This document shows, piece by piece, positions 34,223-42,401 of a stretch of DNA of 42,743 bases. Below the pieces are notes generated by a model. It worked only from the letters and a program-made list of their open reading frames with translations. It was not told the DNA's origin and searched no databases. Numbering within the stretch: the first letter of the stretch is position 1; each line of letters begins with the position of its first letter. Both the position numbers and the translations under genes were made by a program. Source of the DNA: Gemmatimonadaceae bacterium (GTDB lineage: Bacteria > Latescibacterota > UBA2968 > UBA8231); NCBI GenBank assembly GCA_002726335.1, contig PBSR01000210.1:1-42743 (forward strand), given 5' to 3'.

Positions 34223-34322
34223 CCGGCAGTCATAGGTTGGTCAAGCGGCCCTGTTGGCTAGGCGCCGGCAGGGCCGCTGGCAGAGCTTCCGCTTCTGTCA
34301 GCATCCCCTACATTCTCTATTC

Positions 34323-36275
34323 ATGATTTCCATCACGAATCTCGAGAAGACCTACGGCGATCGTACGCTGTTCGCCGACGTCTCGGCGCAGCTCAACGCC
34401 GGTCAGCGCTATGGTCTGGTCGGCGCCAACGGCTCGGGCAAGACGACGCTGCTCAACATCCTCACCGGCGACCTCGAAGCCAGTGCCGGCAAGGTCGCCC
34501 TGCCGCGGCGTCTGCGCCTCGGTGTGTTGCGCCAGGACCAGTTTCTCTACGAAGACCGGAAGATCCTGCACGTTGCCCTTATGGGGCACCAGGAGCTCTG
34601 GCAGGTGATGGTGGCCAAGGAGGAGCTCCTCGCCGACGCCGAAAACCACTTCGACGCCGACCGCTTCTCCGAGCTGGAGGACAAGCTGCAGAGCCTCGAC
34701 GGCTACAGTGCCGAGGCGCGGGCCGCCATGATCCTCGAGGGCCTCGGTCTGCCTGCCGACATCCATCATGACCCGCTGTCGACGCTCTCGGGGGGGTTCA
34801 AGCTGCGTGTCCTGCTGGCGCAAGTGCTGGCCGGAGATCCCGACGTTCTGCTCCTCGACGAGCCGACGAACCATCTCGACATCCTGTCGATCCGCTGGCT
34901 GGAAACGTTCCTGCGCGACTTCGCCGGCCCCGTGGTCGTCATCTCCCACGATCACCGCTTCCTCGACAACGTCTGCACCGACATCCTCGATGTCGACTAC
35001 CAGACGGTGACCGAGTATGCGGGCAACTACTCTGACTTCCTGGCAGCCAAGCATCGGGAACGCGCCCGGCGTGAGAAAGAGATCTCCAAACGCGAGATGG
35101 AGATCGCCCATCATCAGAAGTTCGTCGACCGTTTCCGGGCCAAGGCGACCAAGGCGCGTCAGGCACAGAGCAAGGCGCGGATGATCGAGAAGAAGGCGGA
35201 CGAGCTGGTGGCGCTGCCGAACTCCTCACGGCGCTACCCGACCTTCAAGTTTCAGCAGAAGCGCGACAGCGGCCGCGACGTGCTCCGGATCAAGGGGATC
35301 GAGAAGGCCTTCGACGACAACGAGGTGCTGCACGGCGTCGACCTGCTCGTGCAGCGGGGCGATCGACTGGCGATCATGGGACCCAACGGCATCGGCAAGT
35401 CGACGCTGCTGAAGATCATCATGGGTGATCTCGCCGCCGACGCCGGCCAGGTCGAATGGGGATACGAGACTCACCCCGGATACTTCGCCCAGGATCACCG
35501 GGAACAGTTCGAGCGGCCGCACCGGACCGCCGAGACCTGGATCTGGGACACCTGCCCGGAGCAGAGCATCGGCTTTGTCCGGGGTCACCTGGCGATGATG
35601 CTGTTCTCCGGTGACGACGTCGAAAAGCGTCTCGAGTCTCTGTCGGGCGGCGAGGCGGCTCGCCTCGTGTTCAGCAAGCTCGCCATCGCCCGGCCCAACG
35701 TCCTCGTCCTCGACGAACCGACGAACCATCTCGATCTCGAGTCGATCGAAGCCCTCGTCGAAGGGCTGAAGAGCTTCGACGGAACCCTCATCATCGTCTC
35801 CCACGACCGCTGGTTCGTCGGTCAGCTGGCGACGCGGATCGTCGAAATCAAGCCCGGTGAGGTCCGCGACTATCAGGGCACGTACGAGGCCTATGTGCAC
35901 TTCTGCGGCGATGACCACCTCGACGCCGACCGCGTTGTGCTCAAGGCGAAGACGGAGAAGAAACAGAAGAAAGCGGAGGCAGACGGTCCGAAGAAGAACG
36001 GCGGGGCTGCGAAGAAGCAACGAGGGGCGAAGAAGGGAAACGGAGAGAAAGGCTCGAAGGCACGGAAGCGGCATTCGGCGCAGCAGCAGGAGAAGCTGCT
36101 GTCCCGCATCGAGACCGCCGAGACGCGCATGCAGGAGATCGACGCGGCCTTCTGTGCTCCCGGTTTCTACACCGACACGCCCGACGGCGAAGTGAAACAA
36201 CTGCAGATCGAGCGCTCCGAACTGGAACGCGAGGTCGAGGACCTTACCGGGGAGTGGGAACGGGCCGAAGCGTGA
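34323..36275 (+). CDS. ABC-F family ATPase (ribosome-associated, Uup/YbiT-like)
   Basis: 650 residues from the ATG at 34323. It has two nucleotide-binding domains and no membrane part. Domain 1: Walker A GLVGANGSGKTTLL, signature LSGGFKLRVLLA (one residue off LSGGQ), Walker B DVLLLDEPTNHLD. The linker between the domains is rich in Arg/Lys (RERARREKEISKREMEIA, KATKARQAQSKARMIEKKA), as in ABC-F P-site tRNA interaction motifs. Domain 2: Walker A IMGPNGIGKSTLL, LSGGEAARLVF, VLVLDEPTNHLD. A Lys-rich low-complexity stretch (~560-600) leads to a C-terminal coiled coil. ABC-F proteins act on the ribosome, relieving stalls or antibiotic inhibition. The stop overlaps the next GTG as GTGA. Confidence 0.94.
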   Translation: MISITNLEKTYGDRTLFADVSAQLNAGQRYGLVGANGSGKTTLLNILTGDLEASAGKVALPRRLRLGVLRQDQFLYEDRKILHVALMGHQELWQVMVAKEELLADAENHFDADRFSELEDKLQSLDGYSAEARAAMILEGLGLPADIHHDPLSTLSGGFKLRVLLAQVLAGDPDVLLLDEPTNHLDILSIRWLETFLRDFAGPVVVISHDHRFLDNVCTDILDVDYQTVTEYAGNYSDFLAAKHRERARREKEISKREMEIAHHQKFVDRFRAKATKARQAQSKARMIEKKADELVALPNSSRRYPTFKFQQKRDSGRDVLRIKGIEKAFDDNEVLHGVDLLVQRGDRLAIMGPNGIGKSTLLKIIMGDLAADAGQVEWGYETHPGYFAQDHREQFERPHRTAETWIWDTCPEQSIGFVRGHLAMMLFSGDDVEKRLESLSGGEAARLVFSKLAIARPNVLVLDEPTNHLDLESIEALVEGLKSFDGTLIIVSHDRWFVGQLATRIVEIKPGEVRDYQGTYEAYVHFCGDDHLDADRVVLKAKTEKKQKKAEADGPKKNGGAAKKQRGAKKGNGEKGSKARKRHSAQQQEKLLSRIETAETRMQEIDAAFCAPGFYTDTPDGEVKQLQIERSELEREVEDLTGEWERAEA

Positions 36276-37051
36276 CTCGCAACTTCGACGACAGCGGTTA
36301 TTTCATCACTCGTGGTCTGCTGACCTCGGCACAGACCGAAGCCATCCGTGGTGCGTTGATGCGCAAGGCTGGTGATGTTGCTGCCAGCCGCGACTACGGC
36401 CGTGACAAGATCCTCGAAGCCGCAGCGATGGCGGCACCCGACGCGGTGCCACTCCACGAGCGCTTCCGCAAGCTGAACCAACTCGACCTGCTGCCCGAGC
36501 TTTGGGACCACTGGTACGCGGGCGAGCCCGTGCTCGATATCGTGCGTGACTTGATCGGCGAAGACATCCTCAGAAAGTATGCCTCCGCCTTCCTCAAGCC
36601 GGCCCGCGTCGGCGGCGCCACGCCGTGGCATCAGGACATCGCCCTCTGGCGTGATCGCAATGACGACGCCGTCAACGGCTGGCTCGCCATCGATGCTGCG
36701 ACCCGACTCAACGGTTGCCTGCAGTTCCTCCCCGGTTCTCACGTTGAACCTGTTGTCGAGCACGTCGAGTACGAGGACTCACTCCACGCCGAACTGCCTC
36801 GGGACTTGTGCGTCGATCTGACCGTCGATCATGTGGAGCTGCAGCCGGGGGATGCCGTATTCTGGCACAGTCGCCTGTGGCACTACTCACCGCCGAATGA
36901 GTCGGACAGAGGTCGTATCGGAGTGGGGGCGGTGTGGGTGAATCCGGCGCAGATCAGCCAGCTGACCCACGTCAGGAGCCTGCGCTGGGCCATGCGTGGT
37001 GGCCACATCCTGCCACACCCGGCGCCCGAACTCATCATCAGCGCGGCGTAG
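36272..37051 (+). CDS. Phytanoyl-CoA dioxygenase (PhyH) family protein
   Basis: 259 residues from the GTG at 36272, which overlaps the ABC-F stop (GTGA). The Fe(II)/2-oxoglutarate oxygenase facial triad is visible: HxD in TPWHQDIALWRD and the distal His in WHYSPPNESDRGRIGV, where the following Arg would hold 2-oxoglutarate. LNGCLQFLPGSHVEPV is a typical PhyH stretch. The family hydroxylates many lipids and small molecules; no substrate can be assigned. Convergent with the ECF sigma gene, 11 bp apart. Confidence 0.93.
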   Translation: MTRNFDDSGYFITRGLLTSAQTEAIRGALMRKAGDVAASRDYGRDKILEAAAMAAPDAVPLHERFRKLNQLDLLPELWDHWYAGEPVLDIVRDLIGEDILRKYASAFLKPARVGGATPWHQDIALWRDRNDDAVNGWLAIDAATRLNGCLQFLPGSHVEPVVEHVEYEDSLHAELPRDLCVDLTVDHVELQPGDAVFWHSRLWHYSPPNESDRGRIGVGAVWVNPAQISQLTHVRSLRWAMRGGHILPHPAPELIISAA

Positions 37052-37062
37052 CCGCTGCCTCC

Positions 37063-37665
37063 TCAGGACCGCGAGAACACGTACTCCCGATCGATCTCCG
37101 GCTCCAGGTTGGCCCGCAGTCGCCACCGAGCTTCGTGCAGACGCCACTTGGCGGCGTAGTGGCTGATACCCAGCGCCTTGCCGATCTGCTGACATGTATA
37201 GCCCTCGAAGTGGAACAGGTTGACCACGCTGTGGTAGGCCGGTGGCAGTGACTCCACCGCTGCCAGCACGTGCAACACGACGTCATCGGCCACGCGGTCG
37301 CCCGGCTGGCGGTAGGTAGGCAGCACGTCGCCGGGCTCCATGTCCTTGATCCGTTCCCGCACCTGCTGACGACGCAGCCGCTGGGTTGTCGTATTGGCCG
37401 CGATGCGGGCAAGCCAGGCCCCCAGGGCAACGGGATCGCGCAGGCTCGTCAGCCGCTGGAAGGCGTTGCAGAACACCTCCTGTACGATGTCCTCCACCTC
37501 CTCGTCCCGCCGGATCTTCTGGCGCACGACCTTGTAGACCCGCCCGCGGTAGTTGTCGATGATCTGCGCATAGGCCTCGGCATCACCCTCGAGCGTACGC
37601 GCCACCAGGTCTGCGTTCCGATCCACTGCCCTTGCCTCCATGCGCCTTCCGTTCGATGTCTTCAT
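37063..37665 (-). CDS. ECF-type RNA polymerase sigma factor
   Basis: 200 residues. Region 2: IIDNYRGRVYKVVRQKIR, EVEDIVQEVFCNAFQRL (core-binding DxxQEVF), LGAWLARIAANTTTQRLRR. Region 4: LAAVESLPPAYHSVVNLFHF, EGYTCQQIGKALGISHYAAK and RLHEARWRLR. The start ATG overlaps the STAS gene stop as ATGA, so the two are translationally coupled. There is no zinc anti-sigma gene; control may involve the STAS partner or the signal upstream. An ATG nine codons in is possible as start. Confidence 0.92.
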   Translation of the reverse strand: MKTSNGRRMEARAVDRNADLVARTLEGDAEAYAQIIDNYRGRVYKVVRQKIRRDEEVEDIVQEVFCNAFQRLTSLRDPVALGAWLARIAANTTTQRLRRQQVRERIKDMEPGDVLPTYRQPGDRVADDVVLHVLAAVESLPPAYHSVVNLFHFEGYTCQQIGKALGISHYAAKWRLHEARWRLRANLEPEIDREYVFSRS

Positions 37666-37985
37666 ACAGGGTCAACTCCGGGTTCGCTCAGCCAGCTGGT
37701 CAGACCTTGACTCGTCAGCGCCGCCCGGACGAAGCCGCCGGCCTCGTGGAAGCGGATCTCCATGCCGCCCGCTTCGATCCCCTGCAACACCTGGATCGCC
37801 GGCAGGTCGACACCGCGCAGCTGATCGACGACGAGGCCAACATGGTTGATCCCCTCACGCCCATAGAGGTCGCAGGCCTCTCGCAGGACTCGGGCCGTGG
37901 ACCAGGTCAGGTAGCCCTCGACCCGAACCAGGGCTGAATGGCCGTTGCGTCTGACTTCCTTGAGGGTCAACATGATCAAAGGCAT
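37662..37985 (-). CDS. STAS-domain (anti-sigma-antagonist-like) protein
   Basis: 107 residues if started at the ATG at 37985. A start at 37973 or upstream at 38048 is possible, but the upstream one would run through a strong hairpin. The sequence SALVRVEGYLTWSTARVLREACDLYG, INHVGLVVDQLRGVDLPAIQVL and GMEIRFHEAGGFVRAALTSQ follows the beta-alpha order of STAS domains. The usual phosphorylatable Ser/Thr after the third strand (D-S/T-S-G) is not evident: the region reads VDQLRGVD. It may therefore act without phosphorylation. Coupled to the downstream ECF sigma gene through ATGA. Confidence 0.75.
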   Translation of the reverse strand: MPLIMLTLKEVRRNGHSALVRVEGYLTWSTARVLREACDLYGREGINHVGLVVDQLRGVDLPAIQVLQGIEAGGMEIRFHEAGGFVRAALTSQGLTSWLSEPGVDPV

Positions 37986-38007
37986 TGCATTGTTCGTGCC
38001 AGAACGA

Positions 38008-38128
38008 GACAAGGCCCCCCAGAAGTGCTGGAGAGCCTTGTCTGACAACGAGTTGTGGGCAGTGGACCCGAGCCTGAGCGGCGTCGGGACTGGAACCTGG
38101 TGCCGTTCAGAAACACGGCACGGCCGTG
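38008..38128. other. Structured intergenic segment with five tandem inverted repeats
   Basis: In 121 bp there are: AGACAAGGC/GCCTTGTCT (9 bp, outer, 38008-38044) enclosing CCAG/CTGG; ACAAC-GA-GTTGT; CCCGA/TCGGG (38067-38088); GTGCCG/CGGCAC (38100-38121); and the palindrome CACGGCCGTG (38119-38128). No coding frame with support covers it. On the minus strand it would be the 5' leader of the STAS-sigma operon, or the terminator region of the sigma-54 gene plus a small RNA. I tried to fit a tRNA and could not. Confidence 0.45.
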
Positions 38129-38222
38129 ATGCAGCCGTGAACGAACCGCCTAACTCATGTGTTTACAATCTATTATGCGGTCTGTCGTGTGTGTATACGA
38201 CGAACCGTTCCTGTGTACGGAA

Positions 38223-39196
38223 TCATCGCCTCTGGGGCTTCTTCAAGCCGTGGTGGCGCATGCGGGAACGCAGCTTCTCAGCATGGATATCCAGCAACCG
38301 AGCCGCCCCGGCGTCCCCGTAGACAACCCAGTTGCACTCCTCCAGAGCACGCAGGATGTGGCTTTTCTCGAGAGCTTCGAGGGACACGATGCCGTCCCCC
38401 GTTCCCGCCGTCGTGGGGCGCGGGCCGGCGTCGAGTATGTCCCCTGACTTGATCCGGCCATCGCGGCAGACGAGGACAGCACGCTGTATCACGTGTTCCA
38501 GCTCACGAACATTCCCGGGCCAGTCGTAGGTCTGCAGCGCCGCCAGTGCCTCTGCCTCCAGCTCTGGCTGCCTCTTGTTCAAGTGCTGTGCCGAGCGCTC
38601 GAGGAAATACCGGGCCAGCAAAGGGATGTCCTCGCCACGTGTCCGCAGCGGCGGCAGCTCGACGACGAACTCGCTCAGTCGGAAGTAGAGGTCCTGCCGG
38701 AACGTGCCGTCGTCGACGGCTTGTTTCAGATCCCGGTTCGTCGCCGCCACGATCCGGACATCGACGTCGATCGCCTGCTCCCCGCCGAGTGCAGTGTGTG
38801 TGCCGCCAGGCGCTTGCCCGTACCCCGCTCCCCTACGAGCAGCACGGCAACACCGGTAGCGGCGGCGCGTACCAGCTGCGTGCGCACCTGCTGCAGCGCG
38901 TCGCCGACGAGGGGCCCGACGGCTTCGGCGCCAGACGACGCTGGCACGGAGGACTCGACGGCCTCTGCCAGTCGCGGCCAGCTGTCATAGGCGTATTCGC
39001 GGGCCAGCGTCAATTGCGCGTCCTGCAACGTCAGGCCGGCCAGATCATCGTCACCGGATGACCCGTGACGCGGGTGGTGGATACGAATTCGCTTCAGCGC
39101 ATCGGCGTCGAGAGACGCAGCGGCTTTGCGAAGATCCTTTGCCTGGCTCTTCAGCTGGTGCAGGTTGGACTGGGGGGGAAGTTACCGTGTGGACAT
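38223..39196 (-). pseudogene. Sigma-54-dependent activator with PNLE-type module, deleted AAA+ core
   Basis: The 5' part from ATG 39196 (AGAGGG upstream) reads MSTR, a TAA stop at 39182-39184, then in the same frame SNLHQLKSQAKDLRKA and LTLQDAQLTLAREYAYDSWPRL. This is the head module of the BFN and epimerase proteins. Next comes an AAA+ start (VAVLLVGERGTGKRLAAHTLHSA, Walker A). Near 38780-38788 the frame breaks and resumes as GEQAIDVDVRIVAATNRDL, then RQDLYFRLSEFVVELPPLR, DWPGNVRELEHVIQRAV and a Fis-type helix-turn-helix (AARLLDIHAEKLRSRMRHH). About 75-80 residues carrying the GAFTGA loop and Walker B are missing. Two independent lesions make it nonfunctional. The stop is adjacent to a 7-C run, so a frameshift there is an alternative reading. 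Confidence 0.83.
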
Positions 39197-39217
39197 GGCA
39201 CCCTCTTTCCGTGGAAG

Positions 39218-39329
39218 TGCCTGTTGTCCGCACGCTCAGGCAGGAAAAGAAGGGTATGTGATTGCCGCATCCTGCGGCCATACTGCGGGAGGAGGTGGAC
39301 TCGGTCCTTACCGCGGACTGGCGGCTCCC
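39218..39329 (+). promoter_or_regulatory. Structured leader upstream of the TonB receptor gene
   Basis: The 234-bp gap before the receptor gene has ordered inverted repeats on the plus strand. These are TGCCTG/CAGGCA (39218-39242); GTATG...GCCGCA-TCC-TGCGGC-CATAC (39254-39283), a 5+6-bp hairpin with a one-sided bulge; and GGGAG/CTCCC (39287-39329) enclosing GTCC/GGAC. A leader of this size before an outer-membrane receptor suggests an RNA switch. I looked for cobalamin, TPP and FMN consensus elements and did not find a convincing match. The 3' part (39330-39430) shows GAGCACTGCCCGAAAGG but nothing assignable. Confidence 0.4.
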
Positions 39330-39430
39330 TCCAGAGCACTGCCCGAAAGGTAACCAGCTGTCGTCTTGGGGCAAGCGTCACATACCGTGTGGGTTGACAG
39401 CAGCCCCCGTCAGTGAGATGGTCCTATACC

Positions 39431-41572
39431 ATGAAGCGAACCCTGGTGATCACCTGCCTCGCCACAGCATCTATCTCGACGCCGCCGATCGCGGCGCGGA
39501 CGAACAACGCGAGCCATGCAGCGCCCACAACCGTCATCACCGCCACCCGCGACCGCGACCTGGCCGACGAGATTCCTGCGGCAGCCACCACGGCCAGCCT
39601 CCGTGATATACATCGGGGTGAGAAAGGCGTATCCCTCGACGAAGCCCTGCGCCACGTGCCGGGTATCATCGCCAGCAATCGGCACAACCTTTCGCAGGGC
39701 GAGCGGCTCACCGTCCGCGGCCTCGGTGCGCGTGCCTCCTTCGGCGTGCGCGGCCTGAAGGTGCTGCTTGATGGGATCCCGCTCACCACTCCCGATGGCC
39801 AGACCCAGCTGGGCAACGTCGATCTCGCCTCCGCCGGACGGATCGAGGTATTGCGCGGCCCCAGCTCCAGCCTTTACGGAAATGCCGGCGGCGGTGTCGT
39901 CGCCATCCATTCGATACCAGGCGCGACCGGCGAATGGCGCATCCGACCCAGCCTCATCGTCGGCAGCCACGGGCTGCGCCGCACGCAGCTGGGAGTCAGC
40001 GGTGGCAACACTCGCCACCGTCTGTCGGTGAACATCCGTCGCCTGCAGCTGGACGGGTACCGGGATCACTCCGAGTCCCTCGTTCGTGGCGCCGGCATCA
40101 TCGGCCACCACCGCCTGTCCGACCGCTGGCAGCTGACGTCGGTACTCAACATCTATGACGCACCGTATCTGCTGAATCCGAGTTCGATGAACCGCGAGGA
40201 CGCCGAAACTCGCCCACGCTACGCCCGCGGATTCGTCGTCAGCCAGGGTGCTTCGAAAGTCGCCCGTCAGGTTCAGGGCGGGTTCACCCTGCGCCACGAG
40301 GCGGGGCCAACCCGATCTGAGGTCACCCTGTTCGGCGTCGACCGCTCCCTCGACAGTCCAATCCCGGGGGGCGTGATCGACCTCAGTCGCTCTTCCGGCG
40401 GCGTGCGCGCCAGCCACAGTCGCGACCAACCCCTCGGTGATACGCCGGTCCGCTGGCAGGTTGGGCTCGACGTGGAGGCGCAACGGGACGAGCGCGCCGA
40501 GTTTGACAACGAAGGCCTGACCGACACCGACATCGATCCCGAAGATGTACCCGACGCTGTCGTTCTCGGCACCCTCGAGCTGGATCAGGAAGAGCGTGTG
40601 CGCAGCGTCGCCCCTTTTGCCGCCATCGACATCCGGCCGATCCCCGAGTTGTTGCTGACCCTCGGCGGCCGACTCGACCGTTACTCCCTCGAAGCCACCG
40701 ACGCCCTGCTGGCCGATGGCGATCAGTCGGGTGATCGTACTTTGTCGCAGCTGAGCCCCTCTCTGGCGGCCAGCTATCGTCTCGGCGATCTGACCTGGGC
40801 CTATGTCAGTATGGGCACCGCATTTCAGACACCGACGACGACGGAGTTGAGCAACCGCGCCGATGGCTCCGGCGGCTTCAACCCGGACCTCGATCCCGAG
40901 TCGATCCTCAGCGTGGAGCTGGGTGCCCGCGGCCACTGGCTGCCGGCGCGCCTGGCCTGGGACGTGGCTTTCTACCGCATGACGGTGGACGACATGCTGC
41001 TCCCCTTCCAGGTGGACGATCCGGAGAGTGAAGCCGTCTACTTTCGCAACGCCGGTCGTACCGCGAGCGTCGGCGCGGAAGCGGCTCTGCGCGCCCAGCC
41101 CTCCGAGAAACTCGACCTGCAGCTGTCGGCGACATGGATGGATTTCACCTTCAGCGACTATGTGGTTATCACCGACGAGGGACCCGTGCAGCTGTCGGGC
41201 AACCAGCTGCCGGGTGTGCCACCGATGCGGGTCGCCCTGTCGGCGCAGTTCGATCTGCCCCGCGATACCTGGGGTGAAGTGGAAACAGAGTGGACGGACG
41301 GCTACTGGGCCAATGACTTCAATGGCCCGGCGCCCGGTGTTGGCGCGCCACCTGGTGATTTCTTCAATGACGGCTACACCACCGTGGCTCTGCGTGCCGG
41401 GGGATCTGTCGACCTGGGATTGGGCAGTATCCACGCTTTTGCCGGCGTCGACAACCTGTTCGATACACGCTACAACGGTTCCATCACTCCCAACGCCTTC
41501 GGCAACCGCTTCTTCGAACCCGCCGCCGGGCGCACCTGGCACGCCGGCATCACTCTGGAAACAGGACAGTAA
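39431..41572 (+). CDS. TonB-dependent outer-membrane receptor
   Basis: 713 residues from the ATG at 39431, where a signal peptide begins (MKRTLVITCLATASISTPPI). The plug domain spans ~45-165: SLDEALRHVPGIIASNRHN, ERLTVRGLGARASFGVRGL, LLDGIPLTTPDGQ, GRIEVLRGPSSSLYGNAGGG. The remaining ~550 residues alternate as beta-barrel strands, with AYVSMGTAFQTPTTTEL and NPDLDPESILSVELGARGHW as typical landmarks and NLFDTRYNGS near the end. Closest in style to FecA/vitamin-B12-type receptors; the ligand is unknown. The last residues (WHAGITLETGQ) lack the usual terminal aromatic residue. A metal-dependent amidohydrolase follows after 3 bp. Confidence 0.94.
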   Translation: MKRTLVITCLATASISTPPIAARTNNASHAAPTTVITATRDRDLADEIPAAATTASLRDIHRGEKGVSLDEALRHVPGIIASNRHNLSQGERLTVRGLGARASFGVRGLKVLLDGIPLTTPDGQTQLGNVDLASAGRIEVLRGPSSSLYGNAGGGVVAIHSIPGATGEWRIRPSLIVGSHGLRRTQLGVSGGNTRHRLSVNIRRLQLDGYRDHSESLVRGAGIIGHHRLSDRWQLTSVLNIYDAPYLLNPSSMNREDAETRPRYARGFVVSQGASKVARQVQGGFTLRHEAGPTRSEVTLFGVDRSLDSPIPGGVIDLSRSSGGVRASHSRDQPLGDTPVRWQVGLDVEAQRDERAEFDNEGLTDTDIDPEDVPDAVVLGTLELDQEERVRSVAPFAAIDIRPIPELLLTLGGRLDRYSLEATDALLADGDQSGDRTLSQLSPSLAASYRLGDLTWAYVSMGTAFQTPTTTELSNRADGSGGFNPDLDPESILSVELGARGHWLPARLAWDVAFYRMTVDDMLLPFQVDDPESEAVYFRNAGRTASVGAEAALRAQPSEKLDLQLSATWMDFTFSDYVVITDEGPVQLSGNQLPGVPPMRVALSAQFDLPRDTWGEVETEWTDGYWANDFNGPAPGVGAPPGDFFNDGYTTVALRAGGSVDLGLGSIHAFAGVDNLFDTRYNGSITPNAFGNRFFEPAAGRTWHAGITLETGQ

Positions 41573-41575
41573 GTC

Positions 41576-42388
41576 ATGCGCGTCATCGATGCTCACGTCC
41601 ACACCCTCGACGATTACCAGCCCATGACTCCCTTCCAGGACATGGGCCGCGTCGATCGTCTGCTGCACTGGATGGATGATGCCGACGTCGAGAAGGCTGT
41701 CATGCTGCCCGTGGTCGCCGATTCCTCACCGGACAACAACGGGGAATGCGCCCGCTGGGCCCGGGACCATCCCGACCGCCTCGCGGCGATGACCGATGTG
41801 CCGCTGCATGAGTCCAACGCCGGTGAACGTGTCCGCGCCGCACGGGACCAGTACGGTGCCGTCGCCATCAGCTGCTATCCGTCGACACCCGACCTGGCGT
41901 GGCTCACGGAACCGGATGCTGACCCGTTATGGGGCGCCTTCAGCGACAGCGGCCTGCCCTGCAACCTGCACGTGTCACCACCGAACTACTCACATGTCAT
42001 TGCCGCCGCCCGCCAGCACCCGGACGTGTCGATCCTGCTCAATCACTTCGCTCTGCCGAAGAGTGGTGGGGTGGCACCCGATGACGCCACCTACGGTGGA
42101 CTGGCCGAAGCCGCGGATGTACCGAACCTGTTCGTCAAGATCTCCGCCTTCTATGCGGCCGCCGATACGCCGTGGGACCCGGCCTGCCCCACCCCGCTGG
42201 CCTATCTGCAGAGACTCGTGGACCTCCTCGGCGCCGGTCGTCTGCTCTTCGGTACCGACTGGCCGCCAGCGGGACGTCATCTCTCCTACCGTCAGGGTGT
42301 CGAGATCGTGCGCACCTTCGCCGACCTGAGCGATGACGATCGCGGCCTGATCCTGGCCGGTACTGCAGCGCGGGTATTCGGCATCTAG
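41576..42388 (+). CDS. Amidohydrolase family 2 (TIM-barrel metal hydrolase/decarboxylase)
   Basis: 270 residues from the ATG at 41576. The amidohydrolase-2 fold begins MRVIDAHVHTLDDY (HxH metal ligands). The next His is in PCNLHVSPPNYSH, with ILLNHFALP and the catalytic Asp in LLFGTDWPPAGRH following. Members of this group include ACMSD-type decarboxylases and lactone hydrolases. Tight linkage with the TonB receptor (3-bp gap) suggests it processes the compound imported by that receptor. The HTH gene follows 13 bp downstream. Confidence 0.9.
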   Translation: MRVIDAHVHTLDDYQPMTPFQDMGRVDRLLHWMDDADVEKAVMLPVVADSSPDNNGECARWARDHPDRLAAMTDVPLHESNAGERVRAARDQYGAVAISCYPSTPDLAWLTEPDADPLWGAFSDSGLPCNLHVSPPNYSHVIAAARQHPDVSILLNHFALPKSGGVAPDDATYGGLAEAADVPNLFVKISAFYAAADTPWDPACPTPLAYLQRLVDLLGAGRLLFGTDWPPAGRHLSYRQGVEIVRTFADLSDDDRGLILAGTAARVFGI

Positions 42389-42401
42389 TGTGACGGAGCC
42401 T

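Noticed and set aside
35940..36080. Lys/Gly-rich low-complexity tract as evidence of foreign DNA
   Set aside because: Basic linkers before the C-terminal coiled coil are common in ABC-F proteins, and the frame is continuous.
38041..38130. Possible tRNA gene on the minus strand (T-arm-like GGTTCCAGTCCCG)
   Set aside because: The stem does not pair, position 57 is not a purine, and no acceptor, D or anticodon arm can be drawn.
39204..39430. Cobalamin riboswitch before the TonB receptor
   Set aside because: There is some resemblance (GAGCACTG...AAGG) but no conserved B12-box order and no GGAGACC-type segment; kept only as an unclassified structured leader.
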